The notes below the pieces were generated by a model. That model searched no databases. It had not been told where the DNA came from and worked only from the letters and a program-made list of their open reading frames with translations. The position numbers were made by a program, and so were the translations under genes. Below, piece after piece: positions 38,130 to 47,590 of a DNA stretch of 64,000 nucleotides (position 1 is its first letter; every line of letters starts with the position of its first letter). The stretch is taken from NCBI RefSeq assembly GCF_005796205.1, contig NZ_VAHN01000010.1:1-64000 (forward strand). The letters are read 5' to 3'. This DNA comes from Pseudarthrobacter sp. NamE2 (GTDB taxonomy: Bacteria > Actinomycetota > Actinomycetes > Actinomycetales > Micrococcaceae).

Positions 38130-39226
38130 TGCCTGCACTGTTCGAGCCGCTGAAGCTGCGCTCGTTGGAGCTTCAGCACCGGGGCTGGCTGTCACCGATG
38201 TGCCAGTACAGCTGCGATCCCGACGCCGCACCGGGCGTTCCGCACGACTGGCACCTGATGCACCTGGGCTCCTTCGCCGCGGGCGGTGCCGCGCTTCTCG
38301 TGGCAGAGGCGGCAGCGGTGAACGCCGAGGGCCGCATCAGCCCCCGGGACACCGGTCTGTACAACGACGCGCAGGCGGAGGCCTGGGAGCGGATTACCTC
38401 CTTTGTGCACCGGCATGGCGCGGCGGGGGCGAAGATCGGCGCACAGCTGGCGCACGCCGGCAGGAAGGCGTCCACCTGGTGGCCGTTCTCCGGCAACCAC
38501 GGAACCGTCCCCGCGGCCGACGGCGGCTGGAACACGGTAGGCCCGTCCGCGGTGGCCTTTGACGGGTTTGCGGTTCCGGAGGCGATGACCACGGACCAGA
38601 TCCGGGGCGTGGTGGCGGATTTTGCCGCCGCGGCAGTGCGCGCAGTGGACGCCGGCTTCGATACCGTGGAGATCCACGGTGCGCACGGATACCTCCTGCA
38701 CCAGTTCCAGAGCCCGCTGACCAACCTGCGTGACGACGAATGGGGCGGGGACGAAGCCGGACGCAACCGCCTGATGCTTGCGGTGGTGGACGCCGTCCGT
38801 GCCGTGATTCCGGACTCCATGCCGCTGCTGCTGAGGATCTCCGCCACGGATTGGGCGGAGGGTGGCGTCGACCTGGCCGCTTCCCTCCGGCTGGCCCGTG
38901 AGGCGGCCGGGCGCGGCGTGGACCTGATCGATGTGTCCAGCGGGGGAGCGGTGGCGCACCAGCGGATCACCCCCGGGCCGGGCTACCAGACGGGATTTTC
39001 CGCTGCCATCCGGAAGGAGGCGGGCATTCCCACCGGAACGGTGGGCCTCCTGACTTCTGCAGGGCAGGCGGAGCATGCCGTGGCCACCGGCCAGGCCGAC
39101 GCCGTGCTGATTGCCAGGGCTGCGCTCCGCGATCCGCACTGGTGGCTCCGGGCGGCTTTCGAACTCGGCCATGACATCGGCTGGGTCCCGCAGTATGAGC
39201 GCGCCCTGCCCCGGCGGGCCTTCTGA
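38129..39226 (+). CDS. NADH:flavin oxidoreductase, old yellow enzyme (YqjM type)
   Basis: This FMN-dependent ene-reductase reduces activated C=C bonds. The 365-residue protein has SPMCQYS near residue 25, where the cysteine marks the YqjM class. HGAHGYLLHQF and the loop NLRDDEWGG follow. The start is GTG at 38129, overlapping the stop before it by 1 nt. Confidence 0.93.
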   Translation: MPALFEPLKLRSLELQHRGWLSPMCQYSCDPDAAPGVPHDWHLMHLGSFAAGGAALLVAEAAAVNAEGRISPRDTGLYNDAQAEAWERITSFVHRHGAAGAKIGAQLAHAGRKASTWWPFSGNHGTVPAADGGWNTVGPSAVAFDGFAVPEAMTTDQIRGVVADFAAAAVRAVDAGFDTVEIHGAHGYLLHQFQSPLTNLRDDEWGGDEAGRNRLMLAVVDAVRAVIPDSMPLLLRISATDWAEGGVDLAASLRLAREAAGRGVDLIDVSSGGAVAHQRITPGPGYQTGFSAAIRKEAGIPTGTVGLLTSAGQAEHAVATGQADAVLIARAALRDPHWWLRAAFELGHDIGWVPQYERALPRRAF

Positions 39227-39239
39227 CCGGGAGGCCCCC

Positions 39240-39527
39240 ATGAACCACGGCACCGGCAGCCACGGCACCGGGCAAACTGGCCCCACCGGGCAGGAGCTGG
39301 AAGCAAAGATCATGGAGCTGCTGGCTGCAAGGGCAGCCTCCGCCACGATCTGCCCGTCCGATGTGGCCCGTGCCCTGGGCGGGGAGCACTGGCGCCACCT
39401 CATGGAACCTGTGCGCCAGGCAGCCCGCAGGCTCGTCGACGCCGGCGAGGTGGAAGTAACCCAGCGCGGTTCCGTGGTGGATCCGGAGTCCGCCAAAGGG
39501 CCGATCCGCATCCGGAAGGCGCGCTAG
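39240..39527 (+). CDS. DUF3253 small protein, winged-helix-like
   Basis: This 95-residue protein has a Gly/Thr-rich start and a DUF3253-type core (ICPSDVARALGG, then VRQAARRLVDAGEVEVTQRG) that looks like a winged helix. Function is unknown. ATG at 39240 follows GGGAGG, 13 nt after the old yellow enzyme. Confidence 0.8.
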   Translation: MNHGTGSHGTGQTGPTGQELEAKIMELLAARAASATICPSDVARALGGEHWRHLMEPVRQAARRLVDAGEVEVTQRGSVVDPESAKGPIRIRKAR

Positions 39528-39628
39528 GCGCACGGGCCCGCAATGCGGGGTGAGATGCCCGCGTATGCCCTTCTTGCTACTCCTTCCGGAGGACCCCGGA
39601 GGCGGGCCGCTGGGACTAGTCTGGCTTC

Positions 39629-40456
39629 ATGACTGCCCCGCAACCCGATCCGGCCGGCCCGGCACTGCATGTGCCCGCACCCGGTGCACCCGCCACCGGA
39701 ACCACTCCTGCGTTGTCCATGCGCGGTCTCGCCAAGCGCTTCGGCGAGAAGATCGCGGTGGACGGCATCAGCCTGGATGTCCCTCCCGGCTCCTTCTTCG
39801 GGATCGTGGGACCCAACGGCGCGGGTAAGACCACCACGTTGTTCATGGCAACCGGACTCCTGCGTCCGGACTTCGGAACGGCCCTGGTCCACGGCATCGA
39901 CGTCTGGGCGGAACCGCTGGCGGCCAAGAAGCTGATGGGCATCCTCCCCGACGGCGTGAAGCTTTTCGACCGGCTTACCGGAGAGCAGCTCATCACATAC
40001 GCCGGCCTGTTGCGCGGCATGGACAGGGACGTGGTGGCATCCCGCGTGGGCGAGCTGCTGGACGCCATGGACCTGGCACGGGACGCCGGGACACTGGTGG
40101 TGGACTACTCCGCGGGCATGACCAAGAAAATCGCACTTGCCACTGCGCTGATCCACGCGCCCCGGCTCCTCGTTCTGGATGAGCCCTTCGAGGCGGTGGA
40201 CCCGGTGTCGGCAGCGAACATCCGGTCCATCCTTGACAGCTACGTGGCATCCGGCGGCACAGTGATCGTCTCCAGCCACGTGATGGATTTGGTCCAGCGC
40301 ATGTGCGACCACGTGGCCGTGGTGGCCGGCGGGCGCCTGCTCGCTGCCGGAACCATTGACGAGGTCCGGGCCGGCGCGTCGCTCGAGGACCGCTTTGTCC
40401 AGCTCGTGGGCGGCCGCAGCCGCACGGAAGGGCTGGAATGGTTGCGCACCTTCTAA
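39629..40456 (+). CDS. ABC transporter ATP-binding protein
   Basis: This 275-residue ATPase has Walker A GPNGAGKTT, Walker B LLVLDEPFEAVDP and the H-loop SSHVMD. The signature position reads YSAGM rather than LSGGQ. Variants of this motif occur in ABC-2 type exporters. It overlaps the permease gene by 19 nt. The substrate is unknown. Confidence 0.9.
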   Translation: MTAPQPDPAGPALHVPAPGAPATGTTPALSMRGLAKRFGEKIAVDGISLDVPPGSFFGIVGPNGAGKTTTLFMATGLLRPDFGTALVHGIDVWAEPLAAKKLMGILPDGVKLFDRLTGEQLITYAGLLRGMDRDVVASRVGELLDAMDLARDAGTLVVDYSAGMTKKIALATALIHAPRLLVLDEPFEAVDPVSAANIRSILDSYVASGGTVIVSSHVMDLVQRMCDHVAVVAGGRLLAAGTIDEVRAGASLEDRFVQLVGGRSRTEGLEWLRTF

Positions 40457-42009
40457 GGCTGAAACTGACCCTGCTGCGCAACGGCTTCCGCCGCAGCCCG
40501 TGGCAGTTGGTGGGGCTCGCGATCGCGGGACTCTACGCGCTGGGGCTCGTGGGCACCCTGGTGGTGGCGCTGGTTCTGCTGCGCACCGCCGACCCCGCAC
40601 TTGTCCAGACTGCGGTGGTCCTGGGCGGTTCCGCCGCCGTCCTGGGCTGGGCAGTGGTTCCGGTGGTGGCGTCCGCCACGGACATGACCCTGGACCCGGC
40701 CCGCTTCACCTCGTTCGCCATTCCCATGAAGCAGATGCTGGCGGGGCTGGCCCTGGGTGGACTGATCGGCGTTCCGGGCCTCGCCACTACGCTGGTGGCC
40801 CTGGCCACGGTGGTGACGTGGTCCCGCGGCGTACTGCCGGTGCTGGGCGCCCTGGCAGGGGCAGTGCTGGGCGTGCTGACCTGTGTGGTGGTTGCGAAAG
40901 TAGTCACCACAGCCACCGCAAGCCTGGCATCCTCCCGCCGCTTCAGGGACATCAGCGCCGTCGCCTTCATGGTCCCGCTGGTCCTCCTCGGGCCGATCAT
41001 CGCCGGCGTGGGCCAGGGGATTTCCAACTCCACGGCCTTCCTGCCGGATCTCGCCCGGGCACTGTCCTGGACGCCGCTTGGTGCTCCGTGGGCCCTGGCC
41101 GGTGACCTTCATGCGGGGGAGTCCGGTCCGGCCGCCCTGAAGCTCCTGGTGTCCTGTGCCGCGATTGCCGTCCTGGCATGGTGCTGGAAACTGCTGCTGG
41201 AACGGGCCCTCGTCACTCCGCCGTATGCCGGCACCGGCAAGCGGAAGGGCAGTCGGCTGGGCCTGCTGGGGTTGCTTCCGGCGGTGCCGGCAGGTGCCGT
41301 CATGGCCAGGTCCCTCACCTACTGGTTCCGTGACCCGCGCTATTCGGGATCGCTTGTGGTCATCCCGCTGTTGCCCGTGGTGCTGGTTTTCCAGGGTGCC
41401 CAGACGGGCGACTACTTCAGCCTCGCCTTCCTGGCGCCCATCTCCGCCTTCATCATCGCCTGGTCCATCTCGGCGGATGTCTCCTACGACAACACGGCTT
41501 TTGCCCTCCATCTTGCAACGGGTGTCAGCGGCGTGGCCGACCGGTTGGGCCGCGCCCTGGCCTGCCTGGCGTTCGCACTCCCCGTGGTGGTGGTATTCGC
41601 CGTGGGCTATTCAGGATTCACCGGAGACTGGACCGGGCTGCCGGGCCAGCTCGGCCTGAGCCTCGGAATCCTCTTCACCGGCCTGGGTCTCGCCTCCGTG
41701 GTCTCCGCCCGGTACACGGTGGCCGTACCACTGCCCGGGGACAGTCCTTTCAAGAAGCCGCCAGGCAATGTGGGACAGACCCTCGCGGTGCAGTTCGGCG
41801 GAATGCTGGTCCTGCTGGTGCTGGTCCTGCCCGAGGCGGCACTGGTCATCGCCCAGCTGGTGACGGGGAACGGCCTCTTTGGCTGGATCAACCTCGTGGC
41901 GGGACCGGCGCTGGGGCTTGTGCTGTTTGTGGCCGGCGTTAGGCTGGGCGGGAAATGGCTTGATGCACGCGGTCCGGAACTGCTGGCCCAGGTGGCCGTC
42001 AACCGCTGA
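40438..42009 (+). CDS. ABC transporter permease
   Basis: This 523-residue protein has about ten to twelve hydrophobic segments and a basic N-terminus (LRLKLTLLRNGFRRSP). It starts inside the ATPase gene, so the two form one transporter of the ABC-2 exporter kind. No substrate-binding protein gene is nearby, which favours export. The substrate is unknown. Confidence 0.87.
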   Translation: MVAHLLRLKLTLLRNGFRRSPWQLVGLAIAGLYALGLVGTLVVALVLLRTADPALVQTAVVLGGSAAVLGWAVVPVVASATDMTLDPARFTSFAIPMKQMLAGLALGGLIGVPGLATTLVALATVVTWSRGVLPVLGALAGAVLGVLTCVVVAKVVTTATASLASSRRFRDISAVAFMVPLVLLGPIIAGVGQGISNSTAFLPDLARALSWTPLGAPWALAGDLHAGESGPAALKLLVSCAAIAVLAWCWKLLLERALVTPPYAGTGKRKGSRLGLLGLLPAVPAGAVMARSLTYWFRDPRYSGSLVVIPLLPVVLVFQGAQTGDYFSLAFLAPISAFIIAWSISADVSYDNTAFALHLATGVSGVADRLGRALACLAFALPVVVVFAVGYSGFTGDWTGLPGQLGLSLGILFTGLGLASVVSARYTVAVPLPGDSPFKKPPGNVGQTLAVQFGGMLVLLVLVLPEAALVIAQLVTGNGLFGWINLVAGPALGLVLFVAGVRLGGKWLDARGPELLAQVAVNR

Positions 42010-42034
42010 CCGGCGTAGGGCAGAAAGGAACAGC

Positions 42035-42814
42035 ATGGAAGTGGTCATCCTCGGCGGCAGCAGGCAGATCGCAAAACTGGCAGCGGACGCCGTCGAGGAC
42101 CTGCTCCGGCGGAAACCGGACGCGGTGCTGGGTCTTGCCACGGGGTCCTCACCGCTGCCGGTCTACAACGAACTGGCTGACCGCCACACCGGCGGCCTGG
42201 ACTTCAGCAGGGCTTCCGCGTTCACCCTCGACGAGTACGTGGGCCTGCCCGCGGGGCACCCGGAGTCCTACCGTGAAGTCATCAGGCGGGAATTTACGGA
42301 CAGGGTGAACATCGCTCCCGGCAACGTCCACGGGCCCGACGGCGCCGCCCGGGATATCCCCGCGGCGTGCCAGGCCTATGAGGACGCCATCGCTGCGGCC
42401 GGCGGCATCGACCTGCAGCTCCTGGGGGTGGGCACCGACGGGCATATCGCCTTCAACGAACCCGGTTCCTCCTTCGCCTCGCGCACCCGGATCAAGAGCC
42501 TGATCGAACAGACCCGGCGGGACAATGCCCGCTTCTTCAACAGCCTGGCCGAGGTCCCGCACCACGTCATCACCCAGGGGTTGGGCACCATCATGGAAGC
42601 CCGGCACGTGATCCTGCTGGCCACCGGGGCACAGAAGGCGCAGGCGGTGCGCGAGTTCGTCGAGGGCCCCGTAGCTGCGATCTGCCCGGCGTCCATCCTG
42701 CAGTTCCATCCGCACGCCACTGTCCTGCTGGACGAGGCGGCGGCGTCTGCCCTGAAGCTCGCGGATTTCTACCGTCACACCTACGACAACAAACCCGACT
42801 GGCAGGGCATCTAG
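42035..42814 (+). CDS. nagB: Glucosamine-6-phosphate deaminase
   Basis: NagB converts glucosamine 6-phosphate to fructose 6-phosphate and ammonia. The 259-residue protein has LATGSSPLPVY, FTLDEYVGL (catalytic Asp) and GVGTDGHIAFNEP. The ATG at 42035 follows AGAAAGGAA. A longer open frame upstream lies in the permease gene and is not real. No nagA or PTS gene is adjacent in this window. Confidence 0.95.
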   Translation: MEVVILGGSRQIAKLAADAVEDLLRRKPDAVLGLATGSSPLPVYNELADRHTGGLDFSRASAFTLDEYVGLPAGHPESYREVIRREFTDRVNIAPGNVHGPDGAARDIPAACQAYEDAIAAAGGIDLQLLGVGTDGHIAFNEPGSSFASRTRIKSLIEQTRRDNARFFNSLAEVPHHVITQGLGTIMEARHVILLATGAQKAQAVREFVEGPVAAICPASILQFHPHATVLLDEAAASALKLADFYRHTYDNKPDWQGI

Positions 42815-42932
42815 CGCCGGCAACAGCGGAAGCGCTGCCGGAAAAATGCCCGATGGCCGGGCGGTGACGGGCAGCGGCACGCACGCGCCGCCGTCGGACG
42901 TTCCGCCATCTGGAAAGGCTAAGATGGTGGGC

Positions 42933-43265
42933 ATGACTAGCATGACGGACCCTCTCGAAAACGACCCGATGCGTGAGCTTTCCGGGGCTGGAACGTCCAC
43001 AGCCACCATTGAGCGCGAAGAACTGCGCGAGCAGCTGGAACCGGGCGACCGGGAGCGCTTTGCACACTATGTGCGCAAGGAAAAGATCATGGAGTCTGCG
43101 ATGACCGGCGAGCCCGTCATTGCGCTGTGCGGCAAGGTCTGGACGCCCGGCCGGGACCCGAAGAAGTTCCCCGTTTGCCCCACCTGCAAGGAAGTCTATG
43201 AGGGCCTCCGTCCGGGTGACGACGGCGGCAAGGGCTCCGGAGGAAACCCGGGCAACAACAAGTAG
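42933..43265 (+). CDS. DUF3039 protein
   Basis: This 110-residue protein has an acidic and charged N-terminus and a metal-site-like core (ALCGKVWTPG, VCPTCKEVYEGL), then a Gly-rich tail. It is always close to the helicase that follows in related genomes as I recall. Its stop overlaps the helicase GTG by 1 nt, so they are likely coupled. Function is unknown. Confidence 0.85.
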   Translation: MTSMTDPLENDPMRELSGAGTSTATIEREELREQLEPGDRERFAHYVRKEKIMESAMTGEPVIALCGKVWTPGRDPKKFPVCPTCKEVYEGLRPGDDGGKGSGGNPGNNK

Positions 43266-45046
43266 TGACGGAGACGCTTTTTGGCGGCCCCACCCTGCCT
43301 CCGGCCTACCCGGAACGTGCAGCCTGGGGAACCGCCCCGAAACTCCGTGCCTGGCAGCAGGAAGCCCTTGACCTTTACATGCGGAACAGCCCGCGGGACT
43401 TCCTCGCGGTGGCAACCCCGGGTGCAGGCAAGACGACATTCGCGCTCCGGATCGCCTCCACCCTCATTGATTCCGGTGCCGTTAACCGGGTGACCATCGT
43501 GGCGCCCACGGACCACCTGAAACGGCAGTGGGCGGACGCGGCGGCCCGGGTTGGCATTGCCATCGACCCCAACTTCAAGAACTCCGACGGCCAGCACGGC
43601 CGCGGGTTCATCGGCGTGGCTGTCACGTACGCACAGGTGGCCAGCAAGCCGCTGCTGCACCGGGCCAAAACGGAGGCTGCCCGCACGCTGGTGATCCTCG
43701 ACGAGATTCACCACGGCGGGGAAGCACTGTCCTGGGGTGATGGCCTGCGGGAGGCGTTCGACCCTGCAGTCCGGCGCCTGGCCCTGACAGGGACGCCTTT
43801 CCGTTCCGATACCTCGCCCATCCCGTTCGTGGAGTACGTGGAGGACCGGGACGGCATCCGCCGCTCCAAAGCCGACTACACCTACGGCTACGGGAACGCA
43901 CTGCGGGACCACGTGGTCCGGCCGGTGATGTTCATGGCCTATTCGGGGCAGATGCGCTGGCGCACCAGCGCGGGGGAGGAGATGGCGGCGTCGCTTGGCG
44001 AGGCCGCGGTCACCAAGGACATCACCTCGCATGCCTGGCGGACCGCGCTCAATCCCGCCGGCGAGTGGATCCCGGCCGTGCTGGCCGGAGCGGACAAGAG
44101 GCTCAGCGAAGTGCGCCGCACGGTTCCCGACGCCGGCGGCCTGGTGATCGCTACCGACCACGAGGACGCCCGGGCCTATGCCGGGCAGCTGAAAAAGATC
44201 ACCGGCGAATCACCTGCCGTCATCCTCTCCGACGACGCCAAGGCCTCGAGCAAGATCGAGGAGTTCTCCGCCGGGGACTCGCGCTGGATGGTGGCCGTGC
44301 GCATGGTGTCCGAAGGCGTGGACGTTCCGCGGCTTTCCGTGGGCGTGTATGCCACGTCCACGTCCACGCCGCTGTTCTTCGCCCAGGCCGTGGGCCGTTT
44401 TGTGCGTGCCCGAAAAAGGGGCGAAACGGCCTCGGTCTTCCTGCCTTCCGTGCCGCAGCTGATGGCGCTCGCCAACTCCATGGAGGCCGAACGCGACCAC
44501 GCCCTGGACCGGCCGGAGAAGGAGGACGGCGACGGCCTCTTCAATCCGGAGGACTCGCTGATGGCGGAGGCCAACCGCGAGGATAAGGCCTCCGACAGCC
44601 TTACCAAGGGCAAATTCGAGGCGCTTGATTCGCAGGCTTCGTTTGACCGGGTGCTGTTCGACGGCGGCGAGTTCGGCACCGGAGGCGAGGTGGGGTCCGA
44701 CGACGAGATGGACTTCCTGGGCATTCCCGGGCTGCTGGACGCGGAGCAGGTGGGCACCCTGCTGCGCCAGCGGCAGCATGAGCAGCTGAGCCGGAAGAAC
44801 CGCAAGGCCCCAGCTGCCGCCGAGAGTTCCGCCCCGGCCGTTCCGGACCACCGGATGCTGATGGACCTGCGGAACGAGCTGGCCAAGAACGTTGCTGCCT
44901 GGGCCGCGCGGACCGGGACTCCCCACGGCGTGGTGCACACCAAGCTGCGGACGGTGTGCGGCGGCCCCGCCGTGGCGCAGGCGAACGAGGAACAGTTGCA
45001 GGCACGGCTGCGGAAGCTGCAGGACTGGTTCATCGGCCGCACGTAG
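43265..45046 (+). CDS. DExH-box superfamily 2 helicase
   Basis: This 593-residue protein has Walker A TPGAGKTTFAL near residue 48, the DEIH box in VILDEIHHGG, LTGTPFRSD (motif III), and the C-terminal motor with RMVSEGVDVPRLSVG and QAVGRFVRARK (motifs V and VI). About 200 C-terminal residues are charged and not assigned. Nucleic-acid unwinding or translocation is expected; the target is unknown. It converges with pncA over a terminator hairpin. Confidence 0.92.
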   Translation: MTETLFGGPTLPPAYPERAAWGTAPKLRAWQQEALDLYMRNSPRDFLAVATPGAGKTTFALRIASTLIDSGAVNRVTIVAPTDHLKRQWADAAARVGIAIDPNFKNSDGQHGRGFIGVAVTYAQVASKPLLHRAKTEAARTLVILDEIHHGGEALSWGDGLREAFDPAVRRLALTGTPFRSDTSPIPFVEYVEDRDGIRRSKADYTYGYGNALRDHVVRPVMFMAYSGQMRWRTSAGEEMAASLGEAAVTKDITSHAWRTALNPAGEWIPAVLAGADKRLSEVRRTVPDAGGLVIATDHEDARAYAGQLKKITGESPAVILSDDAKASSKIEEFSAGDSRWMVAVRMVSEGVDVPRLSVGVYATSTSTPLFFAQAVGRFVRARKRGETASVFLPSVPQLMALANSMEAERDHALDRPEKEDGDGLFNPEDSLMAEANREDKASDSLTKGKFEALDSQASFDRVLFDGGEFGTGGEVGSDDEMDFLGIPGLLDAEQVGTLLRQRQHEQLSRKNRKAPAAAESSAPAVPDHRMLMDLRNELAKNVAAWAARTGTPHGVVHTKLRTVCGGPAVAQANEEQLQARLRKLQDWFIGRT

Positions 45047-45059
45047 CTGCTGCGACGCA

Positions 45060-45089
45060 GAGTGGCCGGGTGATTTTGCCCGGCCACTT
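45060..45089. terminator. Hairpin between helicase and pncA
   Basis: A perfect 10-bp stem (45061-45070 with 45079-45088) has an 8-nt T-rich loop. It sits between convergent genes and may stop both. The flanking T runs are weak. Confidence 0.65.
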
Positions 45090-45102
45090 CATGAACAACC
45101 GC

Positions 45103-45723
45103 CTAGGCTACGTCCACTCCGCCAAGTTCCATTTCGGCCACCGCCTCTTCCAGGTCTTCGGCAATGCCGGCCGTAAGCGACCGGATCACGGTAACGGAGT
45201 AGCCCGCCTGCACGGCGTCCAGGGACGTGGCCATGACGCAGTAATCTGTGGCGATTCCCACCACCACAACGTCCTCGACGTCATGGCTCTGCAGCCAGTC
45301 ATCCAGGCCAATGGCGTCCTCGTCCGGCGCGAAGCGGCTGGCGTCGCCGGGCTGCCGTTCGCCGGTGGGGACGGCGTCCTCGGGGGCCATGAGCCCTTCA
45401 AAGCCGGAGTAGGCAGCGGCGTACTGCCCTTTCTGGAAGTAGGCCTGGATGTACTCGGTGTCCAGGTCCGGATGAAGTTCGGCGCCACGGGTTCCGGCCA
45501 CGCAATGCGGCGGCCAGCTGTCCTTGAAATCGGGGTTGTCCGAGAAGTGGTCGCCTGGATCGATATGCCAGTCCTGCGTGGCCACGATGTGGTCGAACTC
45601 ATTGTGGTGGGCGTCCACGTAATCGCTGATGGCGCCGGCAACCCGCGCACCGCCTTTTACGGCAAGGGAACCGCCCTCGCAGAAATCGTTTTGGACATCG
45701 ACGATGATCAGGGCACGCGACAT
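45103..45723 (-). CDS. pncA: Nicotinamidase
   Basis: PncA converts nicotinamide to nicotinate for NAD salvage, and in mycobacteria activates pyrazinamide. The 206-residue protein has the catalytic triad Asp9, Lys98 and Cys162 (IATDYCVMAT). DWHIDPGDHF around 51-60 supplies the metal ligands. The ATG overlaps the pncB stop by 1 nt, so the two salvage enzymes are coupled. Confidence 0.96.
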   Translation of the reverse strand: MSRALIIVDVQNDFCEGGSLAVKGGARVAGAISDYVDAHHNEFDHIVATQDWHIDPGDHFSDNPDFKDSWPPHCVAGTRGAELHPDLDTEYIQAYFQKGQYAAAYSGFEGLMAPEDAVPTGERQPGDASRFAPDEDAIGLDDWLQSHDVEDVVVVGIATDYCVMATSLDAVQAGYSVTVIRSLTAGIAEDLEEAVAEMELGGVDVA

Positions 45724-47051
45724 CAGTACTCCTCGTAAATGGTGGGAATGGCGGCCTCACCGCGCTGGAGACGGTTGACCACCGGTGGCAGTTCGGCCAT
45801 CGAGTCCGCGTGCCGCTGGCGGGCCCGGAGCACGCCTTCGTGCCCCGTCCACCCGGGCATCAATTCGCCGTTCTTCATGAACTGGTGCAGCAGCGGCCGG
45901 TCGTTGCCGTCATCCTCCGGCCGGTGCCCGACCCCCACGATTTCCGCCGTGGCGATCCCGTGTTCGTTCAGTTTCCGCAGCGCGTACTTGCGCCCGCCCA
46001 CGCTCGCCTTGTTCTTGGCGGCCTTGGCCACGGACACGAAATTCCCGTCGTCGTCGACACGGCTGACCAGCTTGTAGACCATGCTGGCCGTGGGCGCACC
46101 GGAGCCGGTCACCAGGGAGGTGCCGACTCCGTAGGAATCAACGGGGGCGGACTGCAGTGCGGCAATGGCGTACTCGTCCAGGTCCGAGGTGACCACGATC
46201 TTGGTGTTTTCGTTGCCCAGGTCGTCCAGCAGCCTGCGGACCCACTGGGCCTGGTCCACGAGGTCGCCGGAGTCCAGCCGGACGGCGCCCAGCCGGGGAC
46301 CCGCCATGTCCACGGCCGTCCGCACGGCCGTTTCGACGTCGTACGTGTCCACCAGGAGGGACGTACCCTCGCCGAGCGCCGCGATCTGCGCCTCGAAGGC
46401 ATCCCGCTCGGTGTCATGCAAAAGCGTGAAGGAGTGGGCGGCGGTGCCCACGGTCTTGATCCCGTAGCGGATGCCGGCCTCGAGGTTGGACGTGCTGTCG
46501 AACCCGGCGATGACGGCGGCCCGCGCCGCCGATGCCGCCGCTTCCTCATGGGTGCGGCGGGACCCCATTTCGATGCAGGGCCGGCCGTGCGCGGCGCTTA
46601 TCATGCGGGAGGCCGCGGAGGCGATGGCGCTGTCGTGGTTCAGCACGGACAGCAGGTACGTCTCCAGCATGCAGGCCTCGGCGAACGTGCCCTCGACAAT
46701 CAGGATGGGGGAGTTGGGGAAGTACGCCTCGCCCTCGGCGTATCCCCAGATGTCCCCGGAAAAACGGTAGTTGGCCAGGTATTCCAGCGTCTGGTCGTTC
46801 ACCACACGGGTCTGCTTGAGGAAGTCCAGCTCTGCCTCGCCGAACCGGAAGTTCGCGATGCCTTCCAGGAGCCGGCCGGTGCCGGCAACAATTCCGTACC
46901 GCCGGCCGTCGGGGAGCCGCCGCGTGAACGCCTCAAAGACCGACTTGCGGTGCGCCGCGCCCGAATGGAGTGACGCCTGCAGCATGGTCAGCTCGTAGTG
47001 GTCGGTGTAAAAGGACGTGCGGGGATGCTCCCAGCCGGCAGTGGTACTCAC
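45723..47051 (-). CDS. pncB: Nicotinate phosphoribosyltransferase
   Basis: PncB makes nicotinate mononucleotide from the product of PncA. The 442-residue protein has TDHYELTM near the start, then RRLPDGRRYG, FDSTSN, and AVRLDSGDL as the substrate and phosphate contacts. I use the GTG at 47051; a GTG at 47060 would add three residues. The frame stays open through an upstream tandem repeat, but that extension is not coding in my view. Confidence 0.95.
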   Translation of the reverse strand: MSTTAGWEHPRTSFYTDHYELTMLQASLHSGAAHRKSVFEAFTRRLPDGRRYGIVAGTGRLLEGIANFRFGEAELDFLKQTRVVNDQTLEYLANYRFSGDIWGYAEGEAYFPNSPILIVEGTFAEACMLETYLLSVLNHDSAIASAASRMISAAHGRPCIEMGSRRTHEEAAASAARAAVIAGFDSTSNLEAGIRYGIKTVGTAAHSFTLLHDTERDAFEAQIAALGEGTSLLVDTYDVETAVRTAVDMAGPRLGAVRLDSGDLVDQAQWVRRLLDDLGNENTKIVVTSDLDEYAIAALQSAPVDSYGVGTSLVTGSGAPTASMVYKLVSRVDDDGNFVSVAKAAKNKASVGGRKYALRKLNEHGIATAEIVGVGHRPEDDGNDRPLLHQFMKNGELMPGWTGHEGVLRARQRHADSMAELPPVVNRLQRGEAAIPTIYEEY

Positions 47052-47068
47052 GAAAGTCACTTTAGTCC

Positions 47069-47188
47069 CCACCGGCTCCCACGTCTCGCTTCGCTTCGCC
47101 GCGGGCCCCTCGCCGGTGTGGGCCCATCCACCGGCTCCCACGTCTCGCTTCGCTTCGCCGCGGGCCCCTCGCCGGCGTGGGCCCATCC
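47069..47188. repeat. 59-bp tandem direct repeat, two copies
   Basis: Two copies of a 59-nt unit, 47069-47127 and 47128-47186, differ by one base (GTG vs GCG near the end). The unit is GC-rich and ends in GTGGGCCCATCC. It fills the gap between the divergent pncB and clpS genes, so it overlaps their promoters or pncB leader. Confidence 0.9.
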
Positions 47189-47206
47189 TCCCCATAGAAT
47201 GGACAG

Positions 47207-47590
47207 ATGACCTTAAGCGTTGCGCTCGGCCCTGATACACAGGAGGGCACCCGGACCGGAACGGAGGAGGCCACCGACTCCCTGACCGCTCCCGACATCC
47301 CTTGGAACCTGGTGATCTGGAACGATCCCGTCAACCTGATGAGCTACGTCAGCTACGTGTTCCAAAGCTATTTCGGCTACTCGGAGAGCAAGGCGAACAA
47401 ACTCATGATGGAGGTCCACAAGAAGGGCCGTTCCATTGTTGCCCACGGCAGCAAGGAGCAGGTGGAACGCCATGCGGTTGCCATGCACGGCTTTGGGCTC
47501 TGGGCCACGGTGGAAAAAGCCAGCGGCGGTCCCGGCGGCAATTCAGGAAAGTCTGGCGGACCGGGCCAGGGCAAGGGGAAACGTGGCTAA
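47207..47590 (+). CDS. clpS: ATP-dependent Clp protease adaptor ClpS
   Basis: ClpS delivers N-degron proteins to ClpC/ClpAP proteases. The 127-residue protein has an N-terminal flexible arm of about 30 residues and the core IWNDPVNLMSYVSYVF, MMEVHKKGRSIVAHG. A Gly/Lys-rich tail of ~20 residues ends it. The ATG at 47207 is used. Its stop overlaps the next gene by 8 nt. Confidence 0.95.
   Translation: MTLSVALGPDTQEGTRTGTEEATDSLTAPDIPWNLVIWNDPVNLMSYVSYVFQSYFGYSESKANKLMMEVHKKGRSIVAHGSKEQVERHAVAMHGFGLWATVEKASGGPGGNSGKSGGPGQGKGKRG

Noticed and set aside
47052-47240. N-terminal extension of pncB through the tandem repeat
   Set aside because: The added residues are Arg/Gly-rich, the repeat is out of phase, and the conserved protein begins near 47051.
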